Positions 25,703 to 34,657 of a stretch of DNA of 64,000 nt are shown here, piece by piece. The DNA is taken from assembly GCA_900469955.1 (NCBI GenBank), contig UBYX01000014.1:181620-245619 (forward strand), read 5' to 3'. A model generated the notes under the pieces. The model had not been told where the DNA came from and made no database searches. It saw only the letters and a list, made by a program, of their open reading frames with translations. A program made the position numbers and the translations under genes. Positions within the stretch are counted from its first letter, which is position 1. Each line of letters starts with the position of its first letter. The DNA comes from Hyphomicrobiales bacterium (lineage in GTDB: Bacteria; Pseudomonadota; Alphaproteobacteria; Rhizobiales; Rhizobiaceae).

Positions 25703-26863
25703 TCACCAGGCGGCCCTATAGATTGAAAGCGCCGCCGTTTCCGTCAGGTCGCGGGGGTTGTTGACGAGGAGGCGCGTTTGCTTCATGGCGTCGCGTGCCA
25801 TAGAAGGCAGATGGTCCTCGTAAATGCCGACGTCGCGAAGACGCCGCGGAAGGCCAAGCCTGAGGCAAAGTTCTTCAAGCCGCTCAATGAACGCGGCACA
25901 CCGAGCTTGAGCACTCTCCTCCGAGACGAGGTCCGGAAACACATCTGCTGCAATCTCAGAATAGACCGCGGCGGCCGCCGGTGCATTGAAGCGCAAGACG
26001 TGCGGAAGAACGAGCGCGTTCGAGAGACCATGAGGAATGTGAAAAATGCCACCAATGGGATAAGCAAGCGCATGAACCGCCGCTACTGGCGAATTCGCGA
26101 ACGCCTGGCCGGCTAGCATCGATCCAAGAAGCATGGCGCCTCGTGCAGAACGATCGTGTCCGCTGAAAACGGCCCTTTCGATATTTGCGCCCAAGAGCTG
26201 GAGCGCCTGGCGGGCCAGCATTTTTGAGAGAGGATTGTTGTTGGCGTTTTTCGAAGCATAGGCTTCGATTGCGTGGACCATCGCGTCGATACCGGTGGCG
26301 GCCGTGATATGAGCGGGAAGGCACAAGGTTAGGTCGGGATCAAGGATTGCGATGTCAGGCAGGATGATCGGCGACGAGACGCCACGCTTTTCACCTCCGC
26401 CGATCGTGATGATGGAGACTGGGGTAACTTCCGACCCAGTCCCAGCCGTCGTCGGTACCAGGACGAGAGGTAGTCTGGGGCCTTTGGCGTTACCGACGCC
26501 CCACGCTCCGTCGATAGTCTCGCCGGAGCCGCAGAGAAGAGCGACAAGCTTGGCGACATCGAGGGATGAGCCACCGCCGAAGCCGATGACGCTTGTTGCG
26601 TTCATCGTACGCGCAATGTCAACTGCCGCCATCACGGTCGTGAGCGACGGATCGGCTTCGACGCCGTCGAACACTGACGTCTCCGCGCCAGAGGCGGCTA
26701 GCGAGGCGAGCGTGGGTTCACAGAGCCCGAGTTTCCGCAGCCCCGCGTCCGTGACGAAGAGGATCCGGCTACCGACCTTGTTCCTTACAAGTTCACCGAT
26801 CACGGCTGCTGACCCGGGCTGAAAGACAATCTGAGCAGTGGTACTGAAGACGAAAGCGCGCAT
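25703..26863 (-). CDS. Iron-containing alcohol dehydrogenase
   Basis: 386 residues from ATG 26863 (ribosome site CGGAGAAATCT). A longer frame to 27079 adds a low-complexity tail and is rejected. Group III metal-dependent dehydrogenase: GFGGGSSLDVAK is the NAD(P) site, and the iron ligands are visible in TGIDAMVHAIEAYAS and in HALAYPIGGIFHIPHGLSNA. It oxidises or reduces an alcohol/aldehyde pair; the substrate is unknown. It is monocistronic, convergent with the LysR gene at 24588-25439. Confidence 0.92.
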   Translation of the reverse strand: MRAFVFSTTAQIVFQPGSAAVIGELVRNKVGSRILFVTDAGLRKLGLCEPTLASLAASGAETSVFDGVEADPSLTTVMAAVDIARTMNATSVIGFGGGSSLDVAKLVALLCGSGETIDGAWGVGNAKGPRLPLVLVPTTAGTGSEVTPVSIITIGGGEKRGVSSPIILPDIAILDPDLTLCLPAHITAATGIDAMVHAIEAYASKNANNNPLSKMLARQALQLLGANIERAVFSGHDRSARGAMLLGSMLAGQAFANSPVAAVHALAYPIGGIFHIPHGLSNALVLPHVLRFNAPAAAAVYSEIAADVFPDLVSEESAQARCAAFIERLEELCLRLGLPRRLRDVGIYEDHLPSMARDAMKQTRLLVNNPRDLTETAALSIYRAAW

Positions 26864-27439
26864 AGATTTCTCCGATAAAACCTGCCGGCTGCGCAGCGGA
26901 ACGCTGCCGTTAACCTTCACATGCAGGACTTTCCCGATCCCTTTAGAGATAGTCCAGAAACTTTCGCACTTTTGGCCGATGACGTCTCCCAAGGGTTGAT
27001 ATTGCCCAGCGTCGGGCGGCGGTTTTCCTTCATGCCGTTCTTCGGCCCGTGACGTCCAACGTCTTAGGCCAACAACCATTGCTGATACCTATAGTAGGTC
27101 AGCGCCCTGTTGATCTGGCCCCAACGCCCGCCGCTTTGCCACCTACCAACGGCGCAATGGGTCATCACGACTTGGCCGTGGCCTCCCAGCGCCCTCGGCA
27201 TCCTCCCGATCATGCGAATCTTCGGCCGGTATTTACGAAAAGCATTGAGGCGAATTGTGCTACCCGCCCTAGCGCGCGTGTCAGGCAAGTGGTCGCAGGC
27301 TCGCCCACGCGACTCCAGTTGCAGATTTAAGAACCCACTACCCGGCCAGTTCGCGATCGCCAGAGGCGTAGGAGGGCCAACGAGCAGGTACGACGGTGTT
27401 GCTCGAAGCCGCGCCGCGCTCATGACTGCCAAAAAAATG

Positions 27440-27473
27440 AAAAAGCCCGCGCCATACCCCCGGCGGGCGGGCT
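27440..27473 (-). terminator. Minus-strand rho-independent terminator
   Basis: Stem AGCCCGC (27444-27450) with GCGGGCT (27467-27473). On the minus strand it is followed by TTTTTCATTTTTTT. No protein gene ends just upstream of it, so it probably ends a non-coding transcript or catches read-through of the RNA candidate at 27570-27660. Confidence 0.65.
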
Positions 27474-27569
27474 CACCCAAACCGTTTTTCTTCTGCGCTC
27501 GGCAGGCGGAATGATCGTACTCGCGCGCTGGCAAAGAGAAATTAAGGAGGCTGGTCTAACCGGCTACAG

Positions 27570-27660
27570 AAAAAACGGGACCGGTGGTTGGAAGCCGGTC
27601 CCGCTTTGGGCGATCGAGCGGAGGGGGGGTAACGCTCGATCTCAGGCGGTCATTTTGTGT
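27570..27660 (-). ncRNA. Candidate trans-acting small RNA
   Basis: On the minus strand, a perfect 9-bp hairpin (GATCGAGCG/CGCTCGATC, 27612-27620 and 27633-27641) carries a 12-nt loop with seven consecutive C residues followed by TC. This is an anti-Shine-Dalgarno-like loop as seen in several rhizobial sRNA families. It is followed by a second perfect 9-bp stem (CGGGACCGG/CCGGTCCCG, 27576-27603) and six T residues, a strong terminator. No reading frame fits. The 5' end is a guess from structure; no clear promoter was identified. Confidence 0.6.
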
Positions 27661-28040
27661 GATTGTGAAATTAATGCAATCTAACCATTTGATCGGGTGC
27701 GGTTCCGCGTGTGGTTTCCAAAACGCAACGATGAGACGAGCCTAATAGCAAACTGCATTGCGTGGACCTCGCCTTCGAACCCTCTTCACTGAAGAAGGAC
27801 GAAGGGGCTTCTTGAACCCCATGGCGACTTTGACGACGCCTCTGCGTCGAACTGGCTGGACCAAAGGGTATTTTACCTGACTCCAGCCTCTGCGCTGCGG
27901 GAGTGAGCACGAAACAGTGGACAGTGAGGTCGGCTAACAACAGACAACCGCTTCGCAAATACTCGTACGGTTCTCTTGATGGAGCTTCGCTCACCTGGCA
28001 AGGCCGCATTTCCGCAGGGCCGCCAAGGGAATACGTTATT

Positions 28041-28940
28041 CTACTTCATGAAGCGCGGCAGCTCGCGCACCAGAAGGTCGATAGCCAGCCGCACCTTGGG
28101 CAACATGACTGGCGAGCGAGGCCAAACGGCATATGTTTCAAACGAGACGGAAGGCACCGATCTGAGCACCTGTTGCAAGCGGCCGTTGGCGACATAGTCC
28201 CGCACCATCCAGCTGGGAAGCCAAATGAGCCCATGACCCGCAAGACCTGCATCGAGGATCGCCTCCAGATCGTCGAGCCGCAAGCGCGAGCGCGGCAGCA
28301 CGACGCGCCATGGATCGTCAACTGCCGGAAAGACCCAGGTATCGTGGCTCTCCTGCTTTCCATAAATGATGCCGTCGTAGTTGGGCAGATCATCAAGGCT
28401 CTGAGGTTCTCCACTATTTTGGAGAAATTCCGGGGATGCGCAGACCATCAGGTTTTGGAACGCGATCCTTCGAGCAATTGTCTCACCGTCGTCCTTTAAT
28501 TTGCCATTGCGAACCGCGAGATCGAAGCCTTCACCCCGCAAGTCGACAACGCGGTCGCTGAATGAGAGGTCGAGCTCTAGGCCCGAATGCTCTTCGAGGA
28601 GCCCGATCAGCGTCGGCGCGACGCACCGGCGTCCAAAAATCACCGGCATCGTCACCCGCAGCTTTCCGCGAACTTCCCGTCGGCCCGATTCCAACTCAGC
28701 TTGGCCGAGTCGTATTTCCTCGACCGCCCTTTGGCAGCGTTCGAAGAAGAAGCGTCCTTCTTCCGTGAGGTTATGGCTGCGGGTGGTGCGATGAAATAGC
28801 CGGACGCCTAGACGCGCCTCCAGCCTTGCGACCGTTTTGGCGACAGCTGAGCGTGTGAGATTCAGCTTCTTCGAAGCGGTTGAGAAGCTGCCCGCGGCGG
28901 CCGCTTCCACAAAGACTGAGATATCCTTGAGGTGCTCCAT
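28041..28940 (-). CDS. LysR-family regulator
   Basis: 299 residues from ATG 28940, preceded by GGAGGAAACAAT. N-terminus MEHLKDISVFVEAAAAGSFS with HTH core LTRSAVAKTVARLEARLGVR, the AaeR/DsdC-like subgroup layout, then a standard effector domain. It diverges from a zinc-type MDR oxidoreductase (about 100 bp between starts), its likely target. A short ATACCG/CGGTAT inverted repeat (21-base spacer) lies between the two starts and may be part of the operator. Confidence 0.9.
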   Translation of the reverse strand: MEHLKDISVFVEAAAAGSFSTASKKLNLTRSAVAKTVARLEARLGVRLFHRTTRSHNLTEEGRFFFERCQRAVEEIRLGQAELESGRREVRGKLRVTMPVIFGRRCVAPTLIGLLEEHSGLELDLSFSDRVVDLRGEGFDLAVRNGKLKDDGETIARRIAFQNLMVCASPEFLQNSGEPQSLDDLPNYDGIIYGKQESHDTWVFPAVDDPWRVVLPRSRLRLDDLEAILDAGLAGHGLIWLPSWMVRDYVANGRLQQVLRSVPSVSFETYAVWPRSPVMLPKVRLAIDLLVRELPRFMK

Positions 28941-29041
28941 ATTGTTTCCTCCGAGGATCCATTGTGGCGATTTTATACCGCGAACGGGGACCAGCATTCA
29001 ACGGTATGGTTCATCATCACAGGTTAGAAAGGATCGATGTG

Positions 29042-30055
29042 ATGGAAAAGACGAGGCAATGGAGCATTTCGGGGCTCGGGCCGCAGGACCTCAGGATACG
29101 TGAGGCGATAGTTTCTGCCCCTGGCGTCGATGAAATTTTGGTCAGGACGGAGGCGGCGTCACTAAATTACCGCGACAAGTTGGTAATGGAAACTGGCATG
29201 GGGCTACCACTCGCATTTCCCTTCGTACCGGTCTCCGACATGGCGGGCATAGTGGAAGAGGTTGGGGTGAGTGTGACCCGGTTTCGACCCGGAGACCGGG
29301 TAATCTCTACCTTCATGCCGGGCCGCCTTGATGGCAAGGGCATCGGCGACGCTCGAAATCCTCCTTATCGGACACTCGGAGGCTTCCATCCTGGCGTATT
29401 GTCTGAATTAGTCACCTTTCCAGCCGACTGGTTCGTCGCCGCACCTAAAACCCTCGACGCGGCCGGAGGCAGTACCTTGCCTTGCGCCGGCTTGACGGCC
29501 TGGATGGCACTAGTTGAAAGTGGCCATCTCAAGGCCGGTGACAAGGTGCTGATCCAAGGCACCGGTGGCGTCGCTCTCTTTGCGGTTCAGATCGCACGAG
29601 CGCACGGCGCTGATATCTATGTTACCTCATCGAGCGAAGAAAAGCTGCAGCGTGTGCGGGAGCTCGGTGCTGAGCATCTCCTTCCCCGAAAAGGGTGGGC
29701 AGACAGGCTCCTCGAGCTGACAGACGGTTACGGGGCGGACCATGTTTTGGATATCGCCGGAGGGTCAGGCTTTGCGGAGGCGCTGAAGGCGGTGGCGGTG
29801 GGAGGCCGTGTCTCGTTGATTGGCGTGTTCGACGGGCTGGAGCTTGCGGGCTCTGCGCCGGACCTTCTTTTGAAGGCTCCAGTGGTTCAGGGTGTTTCGG
29901 TGGGCCACCGCCGGGCTCTGGAGGATCTGGTCCGTGCCGTAGATACCATCGGCCTTAAGCCGGTGATCGACAAACGCTACCAGTTTGAGGAAGCGGGTGA
30001 GGCCTTCGCCCATCTGGATCGTGGTCCATTCGGAAAAATCGTCATAGAGTTCTGA
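29042..30055 (+). CDS. MDR-family NAD(P)-dependent alcohol dehydrogenase / quinone oxidoreductase
   Basis: 337 residues from ATG 29042. Medium-chain reductase fold: GroES-like N-terminal domain (EAASLNYRDKLVMETGMGLP, FPFVPVSDMAGIVEEVG, RFRPGDRV) and a Rossmann domain (GDKVLIQGTGGVALFAVQIA, at about 178-197). Structural-zinc cysteines are absent, so it is probably a zinc-free enone or quinone reductase rather than a classic alcohol dehydrogenase. An upstream in-frame start at 28964 would overlap the LysR promoter and is less likely. Divergent from and probably controlled by the LysR gene. Confidence 0.87.
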   Translation: MEKTRQWSISGLGPQDLRIREAIVSAPGVDEILVRTEAASLNYRDKLVMETGMGLPLAFPFVPVSDMAGIVEEVGVSVTRFRPGDRVISTFMPGRLDGKGIGDARNPPYRTLGGFHPGVLSELVTFPADWFVAAPKTLDAAGGSTLPCAGLTAWMALVESGHLKAGDKVLIQGTGGVALFAVQIARAHGADIYVTSSSEEKLQRVRELGAEHLLPRKGWADRLLELTDGYGADHVLDIAGGSGFAEALKAVAVGGRVSLIGVFDGLELAGSAPDLLLKAPVVQGVSVGHRRALEDLVRAVDTIGLKPVIDKRYQFEEAGEAFAHLDRGPFGKIVIEF

Positions 30056-30139
30056 GGCCATGCGATGCGCCCTGGACACTTTCGGTGGCGGCAAGCGGTT
30101 GCTGGCATCCGACTGAGTTGCGGCTCGGCCCTAGATACG

Positions 30140-30306
30140 GCAACGCCTTCTTCAAAGGTGGCGTTGCTCTACATGCCGTGCGGCTGGCGGCGGCGTCTGC
30201 CTTCAAGTTGCAGGGTCCCCACCCGATCACCCCAGAACTCCCTTTCATGAGGGCGCCGGCTTAGTCTCTCCAAAAGAGAGAGCGGCAGATCACTTCCCTC
30301 TCTCTT
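30140..30306. repeat. Hairpins in the convergent intergenic region
   Basis: Two perfect stems lie between convergent genes: GCAACGCC/GGCGTTGC (30140-30147 and 30160-30167) and AAGAGAGAG/CTCTCTCTT (30274-30282 and 30298-30306). Neither has a long T-tract, so they are weak terminator candidates. The rest of the 30056-30369 gap holds no gene. Confidence 0.4.
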
Positions 30307-30369
30307 GTCGCGGAATACCCCGTGGTTTTGCGAAGCTCACAAAGGTGGAGTATTTGGCGAAGGCTGGGC

Positions 30370-30798
30370 TCAATCCAACAGAACCAGAGCCTCAACTTCG
30401 AAAAGCATGCGGTCGACGGCGAGCTTGGGCACAGGAACTAGGGTCTGCGCAGGCAGCTTAGCACCGAACATCCGTGTCACGTTTTCGGTTAGCACGCCCA
30501 ACTTTGACATATCGTGGTCGACCACGAAGACTGTCAATTTCACGACCTGGTCCAGCCGAGCCCCTAGCGCATCGATCACTGCAGCAAGGTTTGCGTATGC
30601 CTGTTCGACCTGTGTCGTGAAATCCTGCGAAAAGGCGCCGGTCCGGTCATGCCCGCCTTGCCCCGAGATGAAAGCCAAACGCGCGCTAGGAGCGATAACC
30701 GCTGTACTATAACCATCGGGCGTGGGGTCGTGCAGGTGGAAAGGGTTGACGATGATCGGCGTCTCGCTGGCGGTCCATGTTTGATTTCGCGGGGTCAT
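30370..30798 (-). CDS. RidA-family protein
   Basis: 142 residues from ATG 30798, with AAGGAG eight bases upstream. RidA/YjgF trimer fold: ARLAFISGQGGHD, KLTVFVVDHD and the terminal LFEVEALVLLD strand. The cavity Arg expected near residue 105 in archetypal RidA is not present (FGAKLPAQTLVPVPKL instead), placing it among the divergent Rid subfamilies of unknown substrate. Divergent from the WYL-type regulator, with a perfect palindrome between them. Confidence 0.87.
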   Translation of the reverse strand: MTPRNQTWTASETPIIVNPFHLHDPTPDGYSTAVIAPSARLAFISGQGGHDRTGAFSQDFTTQVEQAYANLAAVIDALGARLDQVVKLTVFVVDHDMSKLGVLTENVTRMFGAKLPAQTLVPVPKLAVDRMLFEVEALVLLD

Positions 30799-30844
30799 AT
30801 TCAATCTCCTTGTTGAGTTGCGATGACGCAGCTAGAGCAAATCG

Positions 30845-30861
30845 GTGCCAAGATTTGGCAC
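30845..30861. promoter_or_regulatory. Palindromic operator between RidA and WYL-regulator genes
   Basis: GTGCCAA-GAT-TTGGCAC, perfect 7-bp arms with a 3-base spacer, in the 84-bp divergent region and 21 bases before the regulator ATG. Probably the binding site of the YafY/WYL regulator, controlling both itself and ridA (inference). Confidence 0.6.
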
Positions 30862-30882
30862 TGAATGAGTTGGGGTGCTTAA

Positions 30883-31602
30883 ATGAACATCCGTTTCCGA
30901 CACGACGCCATCGTGCGCATCCTCCGGCGCAACGGAACCTCGACGGTTAGCGATTTGGCGGAGGAGGTTGGCGCCTCCAGGAGAACGGTCCTGCGGGATA
31001 TTGGCGCGCTGCGAGACCAGGGTTTCCTCATCCGTTCCGAATCCGGCCGGGGTGGCGGGTTGCAGCTCGACCCGGAATCGGTACAAACCACCGCTCGTCT
31101 TTCGGTAACTGAGGTGTTCGCGCTCCTCATCAGCGTTGCAGCGATGCGCGCTGCCCGTACCCTTCCCTTCTCCGATCTCGCCGATGCGGGGCTTGCCAAG
31201 ATTGAGAGGACATTGCCGGCAAATAAAGTTCGAGATCTGCGGCGCCTTCTCGACTGCCTTTACGTCGGACAGTTATCGTCAAAGCAGGAAATTTCGGATA
31301 TTGGTCTGGTCGATTCCACGCTGCTGCCCTCTTTCGAAACGGCGTTTCTCCAACGGCTACATCTTCGGCTCCGCTACTGTGACGCCAAGGGAGCAGAGAC
31401 TACCCGTGAAATCGAACCACAGGCCATGCTTATCCTTCCGCCGCTTTGGTATCTCGTGGGCTGGGATCCCGCCCGCGGCGATTTCCGCCACTTCCGCATG
31501 GACAGGATCCGCAAGCCTGAGATCGTGGAGGGCCCACAATTTCGTCGAAGACACGTGCCCTTCGAAGACGATGTGTGCCCTTACAACGACATGCCACGCT
31601 GA
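30883..31602 (+). CDS. YafY-type HTH-WYL transcriptional regulator
   Basis: 239 residues: an N-terminal DeoR/HTH_11 winged helix (VRILRRNGTSTVSDLAEEVG, RRTVLRDIGALRDQGFLIRS), then a WYL ligand-sensing domain with the WYLVGWDPARGDFRHFRMDRI block at about 187-207. WYL proteins sense small ligands or nucleic acids. The usual third WCX domain is missing, so the protein is shorter than full-length PafBC-like members but normal for YafY relatives. Divergent from ridA. Confidence 0.88.
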   Translation: MNIRFRHDAIVRILRRNGTSTVSDLAEEVGASRRTVLRDIGALRDQGFLIRSESGRGGGLQLDPESVQTTARLSVTEVFALLISVAAMRAARTLPFSDLADAGLAKIERTLPANKVRDLRRLLDCLYVGQLSSKQEISDIGLVDSTLLPSFETAFLQRLHLRLRYCDAKGAETTREIEPQAMLILPPLWYLVGWDPARGDFRHFRMDRIRKPEIVEGPQFRRRHVPFEDDVCPYNDMPR

Positions 31603-31873
31603 GTCCCAGAGCTGGGCTGGACCATTGAGCCATGGCGGGCAACAGGTTCGCAGAGAGCGTTGTCTCGATCTGGCCAATGGTTTCGTGGCATCCAGAGCAT
31701 TCTTTGGGAATGGTATAGGCAAGTCTGGCGTCAAGCTCAGGGTCGATTATCCCATGAAACTGCATGAAGAGGGACAGGCCGTTTTTGACGAAGCCATGAG
31801 GAAGACGGCTGTGATTGCGACCCACCCATCACCAGGTAATCCATGGGCGGTCCTTATCCTTGCGGGCTACACT

Positions 31874-33097
31874 CTACACTCGGCGAGGAAGGCGGGTCGC
31901 GGCGACCATGGCTCCAATTGCCGCGACCGCGACCACGGCTCCAATCCATGCACCGTAGAAGCCCCAACCGAGAATCAGCCCGGCGAAGGCGGGCGAGATC
32001 ACATCCGTTACCGCCACCAGTGCTTGACCTGTACCCATGACAATCCCTTGTCGTTCAGGGGGGACGTGGACAGACAGGGCACCAAGGTAGGTAGGTTTCG
32101 CAAGAGCGTCGGCTATGCTGATGCACAGGACGGCGAAGGCAAGAGCGGGAATTGTGCTGGCCAACCCAGCGGTGACGACACCTGTACCGATGAGCACGAA
32201 AATCAGGATGATCAGTTGGTGTTCCGATAGCGAGCGTCCGAGCCAACCGAGCAGAAAAAGCTGGACGAGGATGTTGATCGCGCCGTCCGCGGCGACGAGA
32301 TAGCTGAACTCCCGCGCCCCAAGGGGATGGCCATCCCAAACAAACCTATCTGCGAGAAAATTGGGGAGTTGCGAAACATACATCCCGTAAGCGAAGAAGT
32401 GACACAACATAACAATAATGAGCACGCGCATCACCGGTGAGCTGGTCATTGCGCGCAGCGAAATCGTCTCCTGGTCAGCTTTTGCGGTGTGCGGTGACGC
32501 CGCTTTTGCTTGCTGAAGGCAGATGGTCGTCACGAGGAGCCCGCCCGCTGCGAGTAACAGAGCTAGATAGATCGGAGCAAGCAACGAGATTTCCGTCAAA
32601 ACACTCGAAGCGCCCGCACCGACGATCGCACCGAGACCGAGGCTGGCGCTCACGATACCGATCGCCTGCCGGCGCGTCGCCACCGAGCTGTTATCCGCCG
32701 CATAGGCCGCCGCGGCCGAGAAGTTGCCAGAGGCGAAACCAAACAGAAAGCGTGCTAGAACGACCGTGCAAACGCTCTGCGCCAGAGCGAGCAGCAGCAG
32801 GCTGACAATCGCTATCGTCTGGCTCGCCAGAAGAACCCGCTTACGGCCAAACCGATCGGAAAGCTGGCCGAGCAGAGGCGACGCAGCCGACTGGCTAAGT
32901 GCTTCAGTGGAAAGCACCAGACCAAAAACGAACGGGCTTGCGCCCATCTCGCGCAAGTAGAACGGCAGAACGGGCAGAACCGCCCCGACGCCTCCAGCAT
33001 AAAGGGTTACGATTGCAGACAGCGGCAGCATCAACCGCCAATCCAGCCGTTCGCACGCGCCATCCTTCTTCGGAAGATCCGTCTCGGCGTTCATCAA
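31874..33097 (-). CDS. MFS efflux transporter, TetA-like
   Basis: 407 residues with 12 predicted membrane helices. Motif A is LLGQLSDRFGRKRVLLASQT between helices 2 and 3. The N-terminal pattern VTLYAGGVGAVLPVLPFYLR fits the DHA1 drug:H+ antiporters such as TetA. The start overlaps the stop of the upstream monooxygenase gene by four bases, so the two are cotranslated. The pair plus the divergent MarR gene resembles an inducible detoxification cassette: modify then export an aromatic or antibiotic compound. Confidence 0.9.
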   Translation of the reverse strand: MMNAETDLPKKDGACERLDWRLMLPLSAIVTLYAGGVGAVLPVLPFYLREMGASPFVFGLVLSTEALSQSAASPLLGQLSDRFGRKRVLLASQTIAIVSLLLLALAQSVCTVVLARFLFGFASGNFSAAAAYAADNSSVATRRQAIGIVSASLGLGAIVGAGASSVLTEISLLAPIYLALLLAAGGLLVTTICLQQAKAASPHTAKADQETISLRAMTSSPVMRVLIIVMLCHFFAYGMYVSQLPNFLADRFVWDGHPLGAREFSYLVAADGAINILVQLFLLGWLGRSLSEHQLIILIFVLIGTGVVTAGLASTIPALAFAVLCISIADALAKPTYLGALSVHVPPERQGIVMGTGQALVAVTDVISPAFAGLILGWGFYGAWIGAVVAVAAIGAMVAATRLPRRV

Positions 33098-34605
33098 AGC
33101 GGCGCCTCAAGGCGAGCAAGACCAAGGCGAACTAGGTACCTCTCCAACTTCGTGCTCTGGGTGGCATCAAAGAAGGCCCCGATATAACCGTCAGGTCGGA
33201 CCAGAACGCACTCCCCGGCTTCCATCGCATAGGCATCGCCTATGTGCCCCCATTGATCGATAACCTCGTCTTCAGGGCCGACCCGGTGGATATGAAGACC
33301 GGGACGTGAGGTTACCCCTTCGAGCATGGCACCGTGGACAAGAAGGGTCCAATGAGGTCCCTGGAAGAGTTGAAACAGTCGTGTCCGCTGACCGCCCGCA
33401 CCTTTGAACGGCGCGTCCGGGGCGCGATCTCCCGGCTGCAGACGTCCACGCCGCTTGCCAATCTCGCGGAAAAGAAGGGATCCTGGATAACCAATGTCGA
33501 GCTGGTGCACTTCGCGGCCGCGGCGCATCTCACCTTTTTTTTGAGCATCGAGCAGACGGCTGGAAAGTCCGAGAACCGCTTCTGCAACAGGGCGGCGCTC
33601 CTCCTCGTAGCTGTCGAGGAGGCGACCCGGCGCACCCTTGAGCACTGCGGCTAACTTCCAACCGAGGTTATAGGCATCCTGGACGCTAGTATTCAGACCC
33701 TGCCCCCCCGTCGGCGGATGGATGTGAGCGGCGTCGCCCACCAAGAGAGCGCAACCAACCCGGTACCGGTCCGCAAGCCGGGCGTTCATCATATATGCTG
33801 ATGCCCAATTTACGGAACGCACTTGAACATTGAGACATCCCGTTCGCTCGCCAATCATTCCTTGGAGGCCGTCTGCTGAAAGATCGAAATCCCCCTCAAG
33901 TGGAATAGGTGCCTGAATCTGGAAAAGAGATGTTCCGGCAAGCGGGCAGATATGAACCATTTTTGCCATGTCGCCCTGATTGAACTGGTGCCAGGCGTTG
34001 CGGCTCAATCCTGTCAGCACGACGTCTGCTACTACCGCACGTGCGCCAAGCGTCTTGCCCGCGAAATTGACCCCCAGAGCGCCACGAACAAAGCTTCGAC
34101 CGCCATCCGCTCCGACGAGATAGCGGATACGAACTTTCTTCTCGCCGTCCGGCCCCGAAATCCACGCGACAACGCTGTGTTCGTTTTGTTCAAACTTGCG
34201 AAGCTGGAATCCAAATTCGACCTGATGCCCAAACTCACACAATCGCTCTCGCATAATCCTTTCGGTGACAAACTGCGGGATCATCAGCGGAATGTGGTAG
34301 GGTTCTGCAGGTGTCGGATCAGCCCCTTCGATCGGGTTCTTCTCGGAATAAGAGCCGTTCTCGTGGTATTGCCGCAGCGGGGGATAAACGCCGCCGGCTG
34401 CAACGACCTTGTCGAGTATTCCAAGGTCCTCGAAAATCTCCTGTGTCCTCGGCTGAACCCCCTTGCCCCGGGAGCCTGGAAACGGCCCCTCCATCTTCTC
34501 GATCAGCCGAAAGGATATACCCCTTCGCGCAAGGTCAATTGCTAACGTAAGGCCAGCCGCTCCCGCGCCGCAGATGAGCACATCTGCGGCAAAATGATTT
34601 GCCAT
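33094..34605 (-). CDS. FAD-dependent aromatic monooxygenase (PheA/TfdB/Rox-like)
   Basis: 503 residues from ATG 34605 (ribosome site AAGGAGATCGAC). Class A flavoprotein hydroxylase: the FAD motif LICGAGAAGLTLAIDLARRG at about 9-28, the central DG motif YLVGADGGRSFVR, and GDAAHIHPPTGGQGLN (the third FAD motif) near residue 285. A thioredoxin-like C-terminal domain is typical of phenol hydroxylases and rifampicin monooxygenases. The substrate is unknown; context with MarR and an MFS pump suggests an aromatic inhibitor. The longer frame to 34740 lacks a ribosome site. Confidence 0.9.
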   Translation of the reverse strand: MANHFAADVLICGAGAAGLTLAIDLARRGISFRLIEKMEGPFPGSRGKGVQPRTQEIFEDLGILDKVVAAGGVYPPLRQYHENGSYSEKNPIEGADPTPAEPYHIPLMIPQFVTERIMRERLCEFGHQVEFGFQLRKFEQNEHSVVAWISGPDGEKKVRIRYLVGADGGRSFVRGALGVNFAGKTLGARAVVADVVLTGLSRNAWHQFNQGDMAKMVHICPLAGTSLFQIQAPIPLEGDFDLSADGLQGMIGERTGCLNVQVRSVNWASAYMMNARLADRYRVGCALLVGDAAHIHPPTGGQGLNTSVQDAYNLGWKLAAVLKGAPGRLLDSYEEERRPVAEAVLGLSSRLLDAQKKGEMRRGREVHQLDIGYPGSLLFREIGKRRGRLQPGDRAPDAPFKGAGGQRTRLFQLFQGPHWTLLVHGAMLEGVTSRPGLHIHRVGPEDEVIDQWGHIGDAYAMEAGECVLVRPDGYIGAFFDATQSTKLERYLVRLGLARLEAPL

Positions 34606-34615
34606 GTCGATCTCC

Positions 34616-34636
34616 TTATGTGTATTATTCACATAA
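34616..34636. promoter_or_regulatory. MarR operator copy 1
   Basis: Perfect inverted repeat TTATGTG-N7-CACATAA just upstream of the monooxygenase ATG. Its core ATGTG-N7-CACAT is repeated with the same spacing at 34665-34681. Probably bound by the divergent MarR regulator (inference). Confidence 0.7.
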
Positions 34637-34657
34637 ATCAGATTTGGGAATTCGTCA

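Larger units (their letters stand above)
26864..28040. other. Long intergenic region with minus-strand small-RNA candidates
   Basis: Nearly 1.2 kb without a convincing protein gene. Frames at 27064-27534 and 27110-27514 are arginine- or proline-rich shadows. The notable content is a structured segment at 27430-27660 holding two minus-strand terminators and a GC hairpin with a C-rich loop, listed separately. The part from 27670 to 28040 shows nothing recognisable. Confidence 0.4.

Noticed and set aside
27064..27534. 156-residue minus-strand frame in the 1.2-kb gap
   Set aside because: A minus-strand terminator lies within it at 27440-27473 and its composition is low-complexity, so a non-coding transcript is a better explanation.
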